Source: a virus
Virus record (IMG/VR): IMGVR_UViG_3300012001_000037
Span: 1 to 21,522 of that record
Reading direction: 5' to 3' (one strand)
DNA: 21,522 nucleotides
This document shows, one piece after another, positions 9,877 through 18,698 of the stretch. How positions within the stretch are numbered: the stretch's first letter is position 1; every line of letters begins with the position of its first letter. A program made the position numbers and the translations under genes. The notes under the pieces are model-generated. The model was not told the DNA's origin. It made no database searches and saw only the letters and a list, made by a program, of their open reading frames with translations.

Positions 9877-11996
9877 CTCTCCACGTCAGTTCCATCCAAG
9901 GAGTCACTACGGACTCGGGCGTAGTAAAGCGTCTTGATATTTTTTCTCCACGCGTAGATATACGCCTGATTTAGTGTACGTGTACTATCTGTGTTCTTGT
10001 AGAAAAGGGTTAGCGACATGGCCTGATCAACGTGCTTCTGCGCTTCAGCATACACGTCAATGACAGTCTTCCAGCCCAGCTCGTACGCGTCCTTGAAGTC
10101 ACCGAAGTTCTCATTGGTGAGCCCTGGAGTAGCGTATGCCACACGACCAGTCTTGCCTTCCTTGCGGATCTCCACAGCAGCCACGGAGGGGTGAATTGAG
10201 GCCGTTCCGCCATTCACGTAGGAGATAGAGCCAGTCGGGGGTACGGCCTGCAGGTAGGCGTTGTAGAGGCCGTGCTCAGCGATACGAACGGCAAGTTCGG
10301 CCCAGTCGGCGGCAGTCGGAATTCCGATGTCGTACTTGTCGAAGATGTCTGCGGTGTGTTCGGTAGGTTCGACCATCGACGGGTCCGCGTACTTCTCGGT
10401 CAGGTAGACCGGGTCCGCATAGCGGGACTTCTCGAATTCGAAGAACTTCTTACCGCGCTCCCATGCGATCATGTTGGAAGCCTGTAGGGCGTGGAAGGCA
10501 ATGGTCATGAAGTAGATGTTCGTGAAGTCAAGAGAATCACTATCACCATACTGCATACCTTCGGTGATAAAGAATTGGTGCAAGCCAAACTGCCCCAGAC
10601 CGATGGAGTGTGACTTGTCGTTACCGTTGCGGACAGACGGAACCGAGTCGATCGATGTGATATCGGAGACCTCAGTCAGCAGGCGTACGGCAGTCTCCAC
10701 GGTGGCTCCGAGGTTTCCCCCGTCCATGGCGTACTTGACGTTCATGGAGGCAAGGTTGCACGAGATGTCGCGGCCCTCTTCTTCGTACGACAGGTCGTCA
10801 CGGAGCACGGAGGGGGTAGACACCTGCAAGATTTCGCTACATAGATTCGACATATCGATAGTGCCCGATACTGCATTATCTCGATTTGCGGTATCAATGT
10901 TCAGGATGTACGGGTAGCCGGATTCGAACTGGATCTCGGCGATGACCTGAAAGAGATCACGAGCCTTGGGGTAGTCCTTGTGCTTGTATTTCCGAATGGC
11001 GGCGTTGGCCACCATCCTGTCGTACTCTTCCGAGATGTCCACCTTGCTAAACGGGATGCCGTAGAAGCGCTCCACGTCGTATGGGGAGAACTGGTAGAGG
11101 ACTTCATCGTTCTTGGCGAGCTCGTAGAGCCGGTCGGTGAGGACCAAACCAATCGAGAGCGTCTTCAGGCGTGACTTCTCGTCCGCGTTTTCTTTCTTTG
11201 CGTCCAGAACACGGAACACATCCGGGTGGTGTGCGGAGATGTAGACCGCGCACGCGCCCTGACGGGAGCCCAGCTGGTTGGCGTAGGAGAAAGCGTCATC
11301 GAAGAGCTTACAGACCGGCAGGACGCCGGAAGCCATGTTCTCCAGCTGCTTGATCGGAGCACCGAATTCACGCAGGTTGGAGATGTTGAAGCCGACGCCG
11401 CCGCCACGCTTGGACAGCTGTAGTCCGGTGTTGACGGCACGACCGATAGAGTTCATCGAGTCCTGAATGTCGATCAGGAAACAGGAGACACGCTCGCCGC
11501 GCTGCATCTTACCGCAGTTGGCGAATGTTGGCGTAGCGGGCTGGAGCCGCCCGGTGATGATCTCCCGGATGATGTTCACAGCCTGATCGACATCGCCGTC
11601 GGCCAGCTCCAGCGCCACAGCCACAACGCGATCCTCAAAGCGCTCCATCCACGTCTCGCCGTCGAACGACTTCATGGCGTAGGCCGTATAGAACTTCATG
11701 GCACCGAGGAATGAGGTGAAGCGGTGCTTGTAGCCGTAGGCCGTCTTGTAGAGGAACTTGACATCTATGTCGGAATACTTATCCCAGACGGACTTGTCGT
11801 AGTATCCGTTGACAAACAGGTAATCCAGCTTCTCCTCAAGGGAGGGATGGTACATGAATTTGCGGTTGACTTCCTGAAGGTGGTACTGGCGGGCTGCTTC
11901 CTTGTCCGCTTCGAAGTCGATCTTGTGGTCTTCAGTCCAGAGGTTGAGCTTGGAGTTGAGGTCGATATACGACTCGTCGGTTACTTTGTTTCCCAA
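9855..11996 (-). CDS. nrdE: Class Ib ribonucleotide reductase, alpha subunit NrdE
   Basis: A 713-residue catalytic subunit. Active-site residues are in place: the redox pair C172 (ERVSC) and C413 (DISCNLAS), N384, thiyl C386 and E388 in MSNLCSE, the tyrosine pair Y691/Y692 in KTLYYARV, and the C-terminal C708-x2-C711 that exchanges electrons with NrdH. It lacks the N-terminal ATP-cone of class Ia enzymes, as expected for NrdE. The start is a TTG at 11996, chosen because the N-terminal YIDLNSKLNLW region is conserved and no ATG precedes it; AAGGA lies about 12 bases upstream. It overlaps nrdI by 16 bases. No intron or intein is visible. Confidence 0.98.
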   Translation of the reverse strand: MGNKVTDESYIDLNSKLNLWTEDHKIDFEADKEAARQYHLQEVNRKFMYHPSLEEKLDYLFVNGYYDKSVWDKYSDIDVKFLYKTAYGYKHRFTSFLGAMKFYTAYAMKSFDGETWMERFEDRVVAVALELADGDVDQAVNIIREIITGRLQPATPTFANCGKMQRGERVSCFLIDIQDSMNSIGRAVNTGLQLSKRGGGVGFNISNLREFGAPIKQLENMASGVLPVCKLFDDAFSYANQLGSRQGACAVYISAHHPDVFRVLDAKKENADEKSRLKTLSIGLVLTDRLYELAKNDEVLYQFSPYDVERFYGIPFSKVDISEEYDRMVANAAIRKYKHKDYPKARDLFQVIAEIQFESGYPYILNIDTANRDNAVSGTIDMSNLCSEILQVSTPSVLRDDLSYEEEGRDISCNLASMNVKYAMDGGNLGATVETAVRLLTEVSDITSIDSVPSVRNGNDKSHSIGLGQFGLHQFFITEGMQYGDSDSLDFTNIYFMTIAFHALQASNMIAWERGKKFFEFEKSRYADPVYLTEKYADPSMVEPTEHTADIFDKYDIGIPTAADWAELAVRIAEHGLYNAYLQAVPPTGSISYVNGGTASIHPSVAAVEIRKEGKTGRVAYATPGLTNENFGDFKDAYELGWKTVIDVYAEAQKHVDQAMSLTLFYKNTDSTRTLNQAYIYAWRKNIKTLYYARVRSDSLDGTDVESCVSCTL

Positions 11997-12376
11997 AAGT
12001 TTTTCAGTCCTTCTTTTACGTTTTCTACGTCTTCGTCCATGCCCGCAAGTTCAAATGTATACAGCAGTGGAACCCCACACTTTTCACTTATGATCCTACC
12101 ACTTTTGGCGTAATCATCCAAGAAATTTCGGCTTCCAGTGCCAATAACCCCTCGGAGCAGGGTCCTATTATTGATATTGTTTAGAAACTTGATGACCTGC
12201 TTTGGGACAAATCCGACACCGCTTGCTCCGTAGGTCGGGACAATGAGGACGAATGACTCATCAACCGTAAATTCGGCTGCGTCCGCTGCCTTCAGCGGGA
12301 TCCGCAAAGCAGGTTCATCGAGCTTCCCAACGAACCGTGCTGTGTAGCCCGAGACGTTGCTATAGTATACGATCAA
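11981..12376 (-). CDS. nrdI: NrdI flavodoxin-like activator of class Ib reductase
   Basis: A 131-residue flavodoxin-fold protein that supplies the oxidant used to assemble the dimanganese-tyrosyl radical in NrdF. Family features: the phosphate-binding N-terminus VYYSNVSGYTARFV (3-16), VLIVPTYGASG (43-53), FLNNINNRTLLRGVIGTGSRNF (64-85) and a CGVPLLYTFEL segment (100-110). The start is a TTG in a TTGA overlap with the nrdH stop, so translation is coupled to nrdH. The 3' end overlaps nrdE. Confidence 0.97.
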   Translation of the reverse strand: MIVYYSNVSGYTARFVGKLDEPALRIPLKAADAAEFTVDESFVLIVPTYGASGVGFVPKQVIKFLNNINNRTLLRGVIGTGSRNFLDDYAKSGRIISEKCGVPLLYTFELAGMDEDVENVKEGLKNFWETK

Positions 12377-12606
12377 GCAGCTGGCTTTTCGAGTGCTGCG
12401 ATCAGGTCCGGCTGGAATCCGGCCCAGTGCTCGTCATCGGCCACTACGACAGGTACCTTAGCGTACCCGAGGGACTGTACGTACTCGAAGGCCGCTGCGT
12501 CCTCAGAGATATCCACTGTGAGGTAGGAAACACCGTGCTTGTCCAGCTTGCGGTAGGTTGAATTGCACTGTACGCAGCCGGGTTTGGAGTAGACTGTGAT
12601 AGCCAT
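12373..12606 (-). CDS. nrdH: NrdH glutaredoxin-like redoxin
   Basis: A 77-residue glutaredoxin-fold protein beginning MAITVYSKPGCVQCNSTYRK, with redox motif C-V-Q-C, a VPVVV strand with the cis-Pro, and the WAGFQPDLI end typical of NrdH, the electron donor for NrdEF. A longer frame to 12714 exists, but this ATG has an excellent AGGAG Shine-Dalgarno five bases upstream and matches family length. First gene of the nrdH-nrdI-nrdE-nrdF set. Confidence 0.97.
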   Translation of the reverse strand: MAITVYSKPGCVQCNSTYRKLDKHGVSYLTVDISEDAAAFEYVQSLGYAKVPVVVADDEHWAGFQPDLIAALEKPAA

Positions 12607-12643
12607 TTTTCTCCTCTTTCGTTTTTGGGGTGGACTATCTATT

Positions 12644-13060
12644 CTACCGGAGACGAATGGACTCAAGGTTATCCATGGGATGTGCCATGGCCTCTCCGCC
12701 CTCTGCTCCGACATACTCCACGTTGCATCGTTTGTGCGCCATGTACTTCAAAATGCCGACGCGACCGTTGTGTTTAGTGCCTGTTTCGGAGTCGTAGGCG
12801 TCCGGCTTGACCCGGACATAATCCCCGATCTTGACGTTGCCGTAATCGAATTCGGCCCACTCACCGGTCACCACTTTTTCGGGAACCTGTTTCAGGCTCT
12901 CCTGCCCCGCGTCACTGAGCAGGCGGTAGACGGTCTGCTTCTGTGAGTCACTAAGGCCCTGTTTGTCAAGGACTGTGGCGAGTGACACAATGGCGCTGAC
13001 GACTTCGGCCCGGAAGCCCATTGAGCGGTAGAGCTCTTCCAGTTTGTTGTAGTCAAACAT
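12644..13060 (-). CDS. Hypothetical protein (138 aa) with KOW/SH3-like C-terminus
   Basis: A 138-residue soluble protein. The N-terminal half looks helical (YNKLEELYRSMGF, SQKQTVYRLLSDAG). The C-terminal half has the pattern of a small beta barrel, starting GDYVRVKPDAYDSETGTKHNG then RVGILKYMAHKRCNVEYVG, similar to KOW/SH3-like RNA- or nucleotide-binding modules. I do not recognise a named family. Its ATG overlaps the MazG stop (TGATG), so it is translationally coupled to MazG and probably belongs with nucleotide metabolism genes; its own role is unknown. Confidence 0.8.
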   Translation of the reverse strand: MFDYNKLEELYRSMGFRAEVVSAIVSLATVLDKQGLSDSQKQTVYRLLSDAGQESLKQVPEKVVTGEWAEFDYGNVKIGDYVRVKPDAYDSETGTKHNGRVGILKYMAHKRCNVEYVGAEGGEAMAHPMDNLESIRLR

Positions 13061-13401
13061 CAGCGGTTATCGCCGTTCCCGGCCAACACTCCGCGAGCAT
13101 GCCGGTCGCGAAGCTTCTCCACGTTGTACTCAGCGATCTCTTCCAGCGTGTAGCCAAGCTCGGCAGCGGTGCGTGCTGCGTACCAGAGCACGTCCCCGAG
13201 CTCCTTGCTGACTTCTGCGCGGTCTTCAATGGAGAGCTCGCCGTTCTTGTCGCGGTAGATCTTCTTGACCTTGTTCAGGATCTCCCCAGCTTCTCCGCCG
13301 AGACCCAGAACTGTGTAGTTGAGGGCTGTCAATGATCCCTCACCTGATTCCGGGTAGATTGCCGTGGAAGCGACAGCATTCTCGTATTCATAAAAGTCCA
13401 T
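13060..13401 (-). CDS. MazG-like nucleotide pyrophosphohydrolase
   Basis: A 113-residue all-alpha NTP pyrophosphohydrolase. The metal-binding motif is intact: E37 and E40 in GLGGEAGEILNKVKK and E67/D70 in KELGDVLWYAARTA. Phage MazG-like enzymes hydrolyse (d)NTPs or alarmone-like nucleotides, cleaning the pool or delaying the host stringent response; the substrate here cannot be told from sequence. The ATG has an AAGGA Shine-Dalgarno seven bases upstream. It begins the unit downstream of a hairpin terminator and is coupled to the next gene. Confidence 0.93.
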   Translation of the reverse strand: MDFYEYENAVASTAIYPESGEGSLTALNYTVLGLGGEAGEILNKVKKIYRDKNGELSIEDRAEVSKELGDVLWYAARTAAELGYTLEEIAEYNVEKLRDRHARGVLAGNGDNR

Positions 13402-13433
13402 TGTAAATCCTTGTCTAAATTATTGGGGAAAGA

Positions 13434-13466
13434 TGTGCCCCCGCAGTCGAAAACTACGGGGGCACA
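13434..13466 (-). terminator. Strong hairpin terminator after the DUF669-like gene
   Basis: TGTGCCCCCG and CGGGGGCACA form a 10-bp stem, extended by TAG/CTG (one T-G) around a 7-base loop. The minus-strand tail ATCTTTCCCC is only modestly T-rich. It separates the recombination genes from mazG-nrd. Confidence 0.7.
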
Positions 13467-13494
13467 GCTTAGGGTCTTGCGGGGCCGATAAGGC

Positions 13495-14211
13495 TTAGAG
13501 GAAGGGCGGTGGAGCGAGTTCGGAGCTCTGCGGAGTTGCCCACGGGCTATCAGCAGTTGGTGCCTGCTGCTGTACAGGTGCCGGTGCATACTGCTGCACA
13601 GGTGCCTGCTGCTGGACAGGGGCCGGTGCGTATTGCTGTACCGGGGCCTGCTGTACCGGCTGCTGTGCATATTGCTGCACAGGTGCCTGCTGCTGTACCG
13701 GGGCCTGACCGAAGCCCTGAGCTGCAGCTGCAGCTGCTATCGGTGCACTTGCCTGAGCGAATGCAGCGACGGGACCGCCACCGGGGCCTGCCGGGGCGCT
13801 GCCGATGGGCGGGGCGAACTTCTTCAGCTTCTGGTTGACCTTGCCCTCCCACTCGTCGTTGAAGACCTCAGCGGTGAAGCGACGGCCCTTGAGGGCTGCG
13901 GCGATCTGTTCGTTACTGGGGTCTCGGTCGAAGAAGGCCTGATCGAGACCCAGCGCCTCCATCTGCTCGAAGAAGAAGCGCATACCTGAGGGCTTATCCG
14001 AGACGTAGAAGGTATGGAAGACACGGGCCTTGGCACGTTCTCCGGCTTCGACTGCCGGGTTGGCCTTGAAGCGAGGATTGCCATCCTTCTCTTCGATCTT
14101 CGGGGCGTCGACGATTACAAAGCTGTAACGGTCGGGCTGAAGCGGGGCAAACTTTGCACCCTCAGCATCTGCTTCTTTACGACGTTCGGACCAGCTCTTG
14201 AGTGGAGACAT
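13495..14211 (-). CDS. DUF669-like ssDNA-binding protein with Pro/Gln-rich tail
   Basis: A 238-residue protein. Residues 1-135 resemble DUF669-type phage proteins, which occur beside Sak4-like ATPases and act as single-strand DNA-binding partners: a beta-rich stretch (YSFVIVDAP, ARVFHTFYVS, MRFFFEQMEALGLD) followed by GRRFTAEVFNDEWEGKVNQK. From about 136 the chain is low-complexity, with PVQQ/YAP repeats over residues 169-218. It ends ELAPPPFL rather than the acidic DDxxPF tip of classical SSB. The next upstream gene is the Sak4-like ATPase. Family call is by pattern and context. Confidence 0.75.
   Translation of the reverse strand: MSPLKSWSERRKEADAEGAKFAPLQPDRYSFVIVDAPKIEEKDGNPRFKANPAVEAGERAKARVFHTFYVSDKPSGMRFFFEQMEALGLDQAFFDRDPSNEQIAAALKGRRFTAEVFNDEWEGKVNQKLKKFAPPIGSAPAGPGGGPVAAFAQASAPIAAAAAAQGFGQAPVQQQAPVQQYAQQPVQQAPVQQYAPAPVQQQAPVQQYAPAPVQQQAPTADSPWATPQSSELAPPPFL
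13558..13707 (-). repeat. Tandem PVQQ/QAPVQQYA-coding repeats
   Basis: About eight imperfect copies of a short unit encode APVQQ, QQAPVQQYA and APAPVQQ in the tail of the DUF669-like protein. The near-identical DNA copies are likely to vary in number between relatives. Confidence 0.85.
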
Positions 14212-14249
14212 TGTGTATATTACCTTTCGGGGCTTTTCTTTGTTACTTC

Positions 14250-14278
14250 AGTTTAGGGCGTTTACGTCTGTATGTCAA
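14250..14278 (-). promoter_or_regulatory. Promoter for the DUF669-like gene
   Basis: TTGACA (14278-14273, 6/6), a 17-base spacer and TAAACT (14255-14250, 4/6) lie directly after the stop codon of the Sak4-like gene and about 39 bases before the next ATG, which has an AAAGGT Shine-Dalgarno. Confidence 0.5.
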
Positions 14279-15097
14279 TTACAAATTTGGAAGTTCAAGA
14301 CCATTCACTGACGGTGTATTCTGCAAATCCATTGTAGGCTGCGGAGAATCTACGATCGGTTGTTGGGCAATTTCCGGTACTATATTGAAAATACCATTGA
14401 AAATAGCTTCCAAATGGGGATCTTCAATTGTTGCGGGCAGTCCGCCTACGCGGCTTTTGGCCTCATAGGCAGGATGGTTGCCAGTGAAAAGGTATCGGTG
14501 TTCTGATACCTCTCCAAGATTGTTTGTTGCCTGATTCACATAAAGATACCCAACGATATCGAAAATGTAAGGAACCTGTGAGGCAATCGAGCCCTGAAGG
14601 TACGGCTTGAAGGTGCCGTCGTAATCCTTGGACGTCGAGATGGCGACGACGATCTGGAGTGCGTTTCCATCGTCAGCCTCAAGGAGGTCACGAAGGTCAC
14701 GGATGAATCCACCCATATTCTGGAGCAGCTTGCCCCAGTGGTGTGTTTGCATCTGTGCGCGTCCGTTGATGGCTTCCTGAGCCTTGATCTGGATCTCTGA
14801 GAGAGAGTCGATCATCACCGTCTTGAACGGGTGCCGCCCGCTACGCAGGTACTCCAGCGCCTTTTGCGCCTTGTCCCAGATGTTGGTCTTTACAACACAC
14901 ATGTCCCATGATCCATCATATACAGGGGGCTCTTCGCGCATCGGATCCCAGTATACCTTACGGAGATTGATAAAGCGAGCTGCACGCTCTGCATCCATCA
15001 GGAGGATCGGCTTAGGTGCAGTGGACCCAAACGTGGTCTTACCAGCACCCGCAGGGCCATGGAGGAGAAGCGTTAGGGCCTGATCATTTACAGCCAT
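14279..15097 (-). CDS. Sak4-like RecA/AAA-type ATPase
   Basis: A 272-residue P-loop ATPase. Walker A is GPAGAGKTT (14-22), Walker B ends TVMIDSLSE with D97, and a Q/H-rich segment (QTHHWGKLLQNMGGFIRDLRDLL) follows as in phage Sak4/AAA_24 RecA-core proteins. Such proteins act as ssDNA-annealing recombinases, usually with an SSB-like partner, here the DUF669-like product next door. The C-terminal 45 residues are Pro/Gln-rich and probably disordered. The Shine-Dalgarno is weak (AAGAG). It lies between the Cas4/RecB-like nuclease and the DUF669-like gene, a coherent recombination cassette. Confidence 0.88.
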   Translation of the reverse strand: MAVNDQALTLLLHGPAGAGKTTFGSTAPKPILLMDAERAARFINLRKVYWDPMREEPPVYDGSWDMCVVKTNIWDKAQKALEYLRSGRHPFKTVMIDSLSEIQIKAQEAINGRAQMQTHHWGKLLQNMGGFIRDLRDLLEADDGNALQIVVAISTSKDYDGTFKPYLQGSIASQVPYIFDIVGYLYVNQATNNLGEVSEHRYLFTGNHPAYEAKSRVGGLPATIEDPHLEAIFNGIFNIVPEIAQQPIVDSPQPTMDLQNTPSVNGLELPNL

Positions 15098-15112
15098 TTG
15101 TACTCTTGCTTT

Positions 15113-16099
15113 CTATTCATCATTACCATCTTCCGGCAGGTACCGGGCATTCGGATCGACTTGTTCATAGAAGTCTTCGATGTAATCTTCAGCGTAAGAG
15201 CCGTCATCAATCATCGGACAAACTGTGAAGAATGGGCACTTACTGCAGCCCCAATCCATGCGAGGTCGAGGATACGCTACGAATAGCGGATCAGCCCCAT
15301 TGTCAAGTGCGTCTCTAAGTTCCATTATACCATGTACAGTTCCTTGAGTCCTTGTCCAAAACGAGTTCAAGGTCTTTTTGTTAAACCGCACATCAATACG
15401 CTCGTAAAACGGAGGCTTGGCTGCGGCAGTACGCTTCACCTTTTTCAGGAGATTGTATATACCACCGTCAACAGGTGTACTGTCCTCGTCGGGATTCAAG
15501 GTTTCCAGCATGGTGTAGTGCATGAGCTGCTCAGACATGTGGCTGAACTCATAATAGGGGTTGAAAGTCACCGCTGACTTGTGATCAAGCGTTGCCCGTG
15601 AGCCGTCTGACCGCCTACGGACCTGCAAGTCCACCTTGCCGATCAGTTCAACACGGCCACGGGCAATCTCGGGCAGTCGGTAGGAGAGCTTCTTTTCTGC
15701 CGCAACCACTTCAAGTTCGGAGTCACGGTTCTCCTCATTCTGCCACTCTACGTAGCCTTCCATCATGATCCGGCCAAGTTCAGCTTCGCTATTGAACTTC
15801 TTGATTTCACCCACATCAGTGGCCTTGTCGGACTGCAGGAAGCGCTGGTCATCTAGACGTTGGAGCTTGCCGTATGCGGTCATCGGGTGTTCTCCGGTGA
15901 CGTAGTACTGCTCCAGTGCGTCGTGGATCCGGGTGCCCAGCTTCAGCGGGCCGGTGTATTCCTTTTCCTTCTTGGCAAGTCCACGGTAAGTGCCCAGCCA
16001 CCACTTGCGGCGGCAGTCCTTGTACGTCTGGATCTCCGAGTTGGAGATCGAGACTGATTCCGGGAAACGACCCAGAATCGGCTCTCTCAGGTCAGTCAT
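15113..16099 (-). CDS. Cas4/RecB-like PD-(D/E)XK exonuclease with Fe-S cysteines
   Basis: A 328-residue nuclease of the RecB/Cas4 superfamily. Motifs in order: C29 in KDCRRKWW, H59 in GTRIHDALEQYY, D157 in LIGKVDLQV, D172-x-K174 in ATLDHKSA, QLMHY (191-195), then C285, C288 and C294 in GCSKCPFFTVC, which with C29 would bind a 4Fe-4S cluster. Phage members resect DNA ends for recombination and replication. No cas1/cas2 genes are near, so it is a phage recombination enzyme rather than a CRISPR adaptation gene. The ATG has AAGGA five bases upstream, 13 bases after the thyX stop. Confidence 0.92.
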   Translation of the reverse strand: MTDLREPILGRFPESVSISNSEIQTYKDCRRKWWLGTYRGLAKKEKEYTGPLKLGTRIHDALEQYYVTGEHPMTAYGKLQRLDDQRFLQSDKATDVGEIKKFNSEAELGRIMMEGYVEWQNEENRDSELEVVAAEKKLSYRLPEIARGRVELIGKVDLQVRRRSDGSRATLDHKSAVTFNPYYEFSHMSEQLMHYTMLETLNPDEDSTPVDGGIYNLLKKVKRTAAAKPPFYERIDVRFNKKTLNSFWTRTQGTVHGIMELRDALDNGADPLFVAYPRPRMDWGCSKCPFFTVCPMIDDGSYAEDYIEDFYEQVDPNARYLPEDGNDE

Positions 16100-16111
16100 T
16101 TTATCCTTGTC

Positions 16112-16816
16112 TTAGACGGCTCGGTAGCCATTGGCAACAAACAGGTCCCATACAAATGGAAGCTTTTCCTGTACATATTTACCGATCTCTAGTGCCACCA
16201 ACTCGATCTCATAGGTCGGACTGGACGGATCGACGGCGTCAGTACCCCAATCCACCCGCAGGGATAGGAAGTTGGTGAGCGACCTGAGGTTGGCCGTGTA
16301 GTACAGGCTGGAGAAGAGTCCGACGGGCAGGACATTCCGTGCAACTTCGCGGGCGATACCGGACTCCAGCATGGTGGTGTAGCAGCTGTATGCGATGGTG
16401 TATGCTGCTTCATGACAGGCCAGCATGACATCCCGCTGTGCATCGGTACCTGCAACGAAGTTGTACGCGCCGACCTTGCCGACCTGAACCAGTGCACGCT
16501 CCGCACTTGGGATATAGAAGAGCGGTTCCATCTGCTTGTAGCGCCCGGACTCCTCGTTGAAGCTGCTGATCCGGTGACGAAGCATTTCCCGGGTCACGAA
16601 GATCGGGGCCTGCACATAGAACGTGAACACCACGTGCTCAAACGGGCTGGCGTGGCGGTTGTTGTATAGGTAGCGGACCAGACCCTCATCCGCATCGGAA
16701 TCCAGCGAAGCTGAGCCCGTAGTAGAGACCCGTGCGGCCTGTACGATCCGTCCCAGATCGCCCATCGAATCGATAAGTTGGATAGTGACGTCAGATTTAG
16801 TGACGATTTCAGTCAT
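16112..16816 (-). CDS. thyX: Flavin-dependent thymidylate synthase ThyX
   Basis: A 234-residue enzyme that makes dTMP from dUMP using FAD, NADPH and methylene-tetrahydrofolate. The ThyX signature RHRISSFNEES (80-90) is exact, preceded by the FEHVVFTFYVQAPIFVTREML block, and FSSLYYTANLRSL with later LRVDWGTDA supplies dUMP/FAD-binding residues. The start is the ATG at 16816, which gives MTEIVTKSDVTI and has a GAGGAAA Shine-Dalgarno; a longer frame to 16861 lacks support. It overlaps the helicase stop by eight bases. Confidence 0.98.
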   Translation of the reverse strand: MTEIVTKSDVTIQLIDSMGDLGRIVQAARVSTTGSASLDSDADEGLVRYLYNNRHASPFEHVVFTFYVQAPIFVTREMLRHRISSFNEESGRYKQMEPLFYIPSAERALVQVGKVGAYNFVAGTDAQRDVMLACHEAAYTIAYSCYTTMLESGIAREVARNVLPVGLFSSLYYTANLRSLTNFLSLRVDWGTDAVDPSSPTYEIELVALEIGKYVQEKLPFVWDLFVANGYRAV

Positions 16817-18671
16817 TTTCAGGTGTTTCCTCGATAGTGAATTCAGAATCCGGGAGCTCAATATCCTCAGATTTTAGGTACTTCTTCATCAATTCTTTGT
16901 CACGAAGAATGAACTCAAGGTTCTTTCCCTTCTCCTCAACGGCCTTGAAGACCGTCTCTTGGCAGGAACCTGCCGTGACGTAGTCAATGATGTGGATTGA
17001 CTCATGTATCTGGGACCCGATGCGGTGTACACGGCCTTCTGCCTGTGTATTCTCAATCATCGACCAGCTACGCTGTAGGAAGACACCGTAGCGGCCCTTA
17101 GTGAGCGTAATGCCAGTTCCTCCAGCTGCAATTGTACACAGGATCAGCTGCGTTTGTCCAGCCTGAAAAGCCTTCATATGCATCTGACGTGTTTCCGCGT
17201 CCTGATCACCTGTGATGAGGCCGTGCAAGATACCAGCCTTGGAGAGGCGGGTGGACAGCATGTTAATCAGCTGCTTGGAAACAGCAAACACTACGATAGA
17301 TTCGTCCCCAAAATCAGGAAGGTCTTCCATGAATGCATCCAAAGTGCTGGACGGGTCTGAGAGGGTCACAAAGGCCTTCTCGTACACCTCACCGGACTCC
17401 TTATTCAGGACCTCACGGTAATCCACCGTTCCGAACGCAGAGGCGAACTGGAGCATCCGGAGCATCTTGGTCAGAGCAGATGAGGTCGTGATTACGTCGT
17501 CATCCAGCTCCGCAAGCATCTGGTCACGCATCTGCTCATAAGCCTTCTTCTGCTTGGTCCCCATCTCCACATCACGGCGGGTACGAAGAATAGGGGGCAG
17601 GAACGGCAGGATAAGCTCCTTAGGCATACGGCGAAGGAATGGATCCAGCCCCGAGAAAAACTCCCGCTCCATCTCCTTCCGGATGCCGGAGACGTGGATG
17701 GTGCCCCATGCGTCCGGGTGGGTTAGACAAAACCTATCAAGGTACTTGGTCTTCGAAGGGTAGGCGTCAGGCATAAGCCAGTGAAGTATCGAAAAAAGAT
17801 CGTCAGGAGCCGATGCCACAGGTGTGCCGGTAAGGGCAAAGCGGAAGCGGGCATCCCCCGTGGCAGCCTTGAGGGCTCGGGCCATCTTGGAGGACGGGTC
17901 CTTCATCCGGTGGGCCTCGTCAGCGATCACGGAGTTGAAGCCGATCTCATTGAGCTCTTTGGGGTGGACTTCACAGGTGGACGCAGAGATCTTAGGGTCG
18001 TTCCCGCCGTGCTCGATGCACTTCTTCAGGGCAATGGAACCGTAAGGCAGCAGACGCGAGTGGGCTCTGATGGACTCCCAGTTGATGATGACAACGTGGT
18101 TCTGCTCGGCGAGAGCCTTGCGGCGTTTGGTAACCGATCCGTCAATGACCGCGACCTTCAGTCCGGGCCAGACCTCCTCGATCTCCTGTTGCCACTGGAA
18201 CTTTGTGGAGTTAGGGCAGGCGATCAGTACAGGGAACGGGTTGATGTTCCTGTGCTCGTAGAGGTAGCGGATCGTGGAGAAGGCCGACTGCGATTTTCCG
18301 GACCCGAGACCATTGGCGAGGATGGCGCGTTCCGCTGTGGAGAGGAACTGGACGTCACCACGCTGGTGCGGGAACAGGCGTTCGTAACCTTCAGCTTCGA
18401 TCTTGTCGCGAAGTGTGTATGCTGGCAGAATACGGTTATTGTATTCGTCCGTCATCCACTGCTTCAGGTTCGGCCCAGCAACCAGAAGGTCACCCAGCTC
18501 CGCCTTCAAAGCGAGGCAGGTCTGCCAGTTCAGGTTGAAGCGCCAGACAGAGGTCTTTTTGTCCCAGTGGGATGTCGGGAGCGCTTTGAGGATTTCTTGG
18601 AACCTCCAGTCGTGCTCGGAGGTTTTGATCTTTTTTGGGTTTGCTTCATCAATTTCAGCAACTACAGGCAT
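16809..18671 (-). CDS. SNF2-type DNA helicase/translocase
   Basis: A 620-residue superfamily 2 ATPase. Motif I is GLGSGKS (121-127), motif II DEAH (251-254), motif III TGTP (281-284), and the C-terminal RecA lobe has LCTIAAGGTGITLT (511-524) and motif VI QAEGRVHRIG (543-552), the SNF2-style arrangement. The first 80 residues form a short beta/alpha domain like the HARP-type modules of annealing helicases. Phage members probably remodel forks or anneal strands during replication. A TATAAT box with an extended -10 TG lies 27 bases before the ATG. The 3' end overlaps thyX. Confidence 0.93.
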   Translation of the reverse strand: MPVVAEIDEANPKKIKTSEHDWRFQEILKALPTSHWDKKTSVWRFNLNWQTCLALKAELGDLLVAGPNLKQWMTDEYNNRILPAYTLRDKIEAEGYERLFPHQRGDVQFLSTAERAILANGLGSGKSQSAFSTIRYLYEHRNINPFPVLIACPNSTKFQWQQEIEEVWPGLKVAVIDGSVTKRRKALAEQNHVVIINWESIRAHSRLLPYGSIALKKCIEHGGNDPKISASTCEVHPKELNEIGFNSVIADEAHRMKDPSSKMARALKAATGDARFRFALTGTPVASAPDDLFSILHWLMPDAYPSKTKYLDRFCLTHPDAWGTIHVSGIRKEMEREFFSGLDPFLRRMPKELILPFLPPILRTRRDVEMGTKQKKAYEQMRDQMLAELDDDVITTSSALTKMLRMLQFASAFGTVDYREVLNKESGEVYEKAFVTLSDPSSTLDAFMEDLPDFGDESIVVFAVSKQLINMLSTRLSKAGILHGLITGDQDAETRQMHMKAFQAGQTQLILCTIAAGGTGITLTKGRYGVFLQRSWSMIENTQAEGRVHRIGSQIHESIHIIDYVTAGSCQETVFKAVEEKGKNLEFILRDKELMKKYLKSEDIELPDSEFTIEETPEND

Positions 18672-18698
18672 GTTTTTCTTTCGTCATTCGAAGTTTCA

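Noticed and set aside
15325-15330. TATAAT with extended -10 inside the Cas4/RecB-like gene
   Set aside because: It is within coding sequence with no matching -35 and no start downstream that needs it.
15113-16099. Cas4-like protein as evidence of a CRISPR system
   Set aside because: No repeats, cas1 or cas2 are present; the context is a phage recombination cassette.
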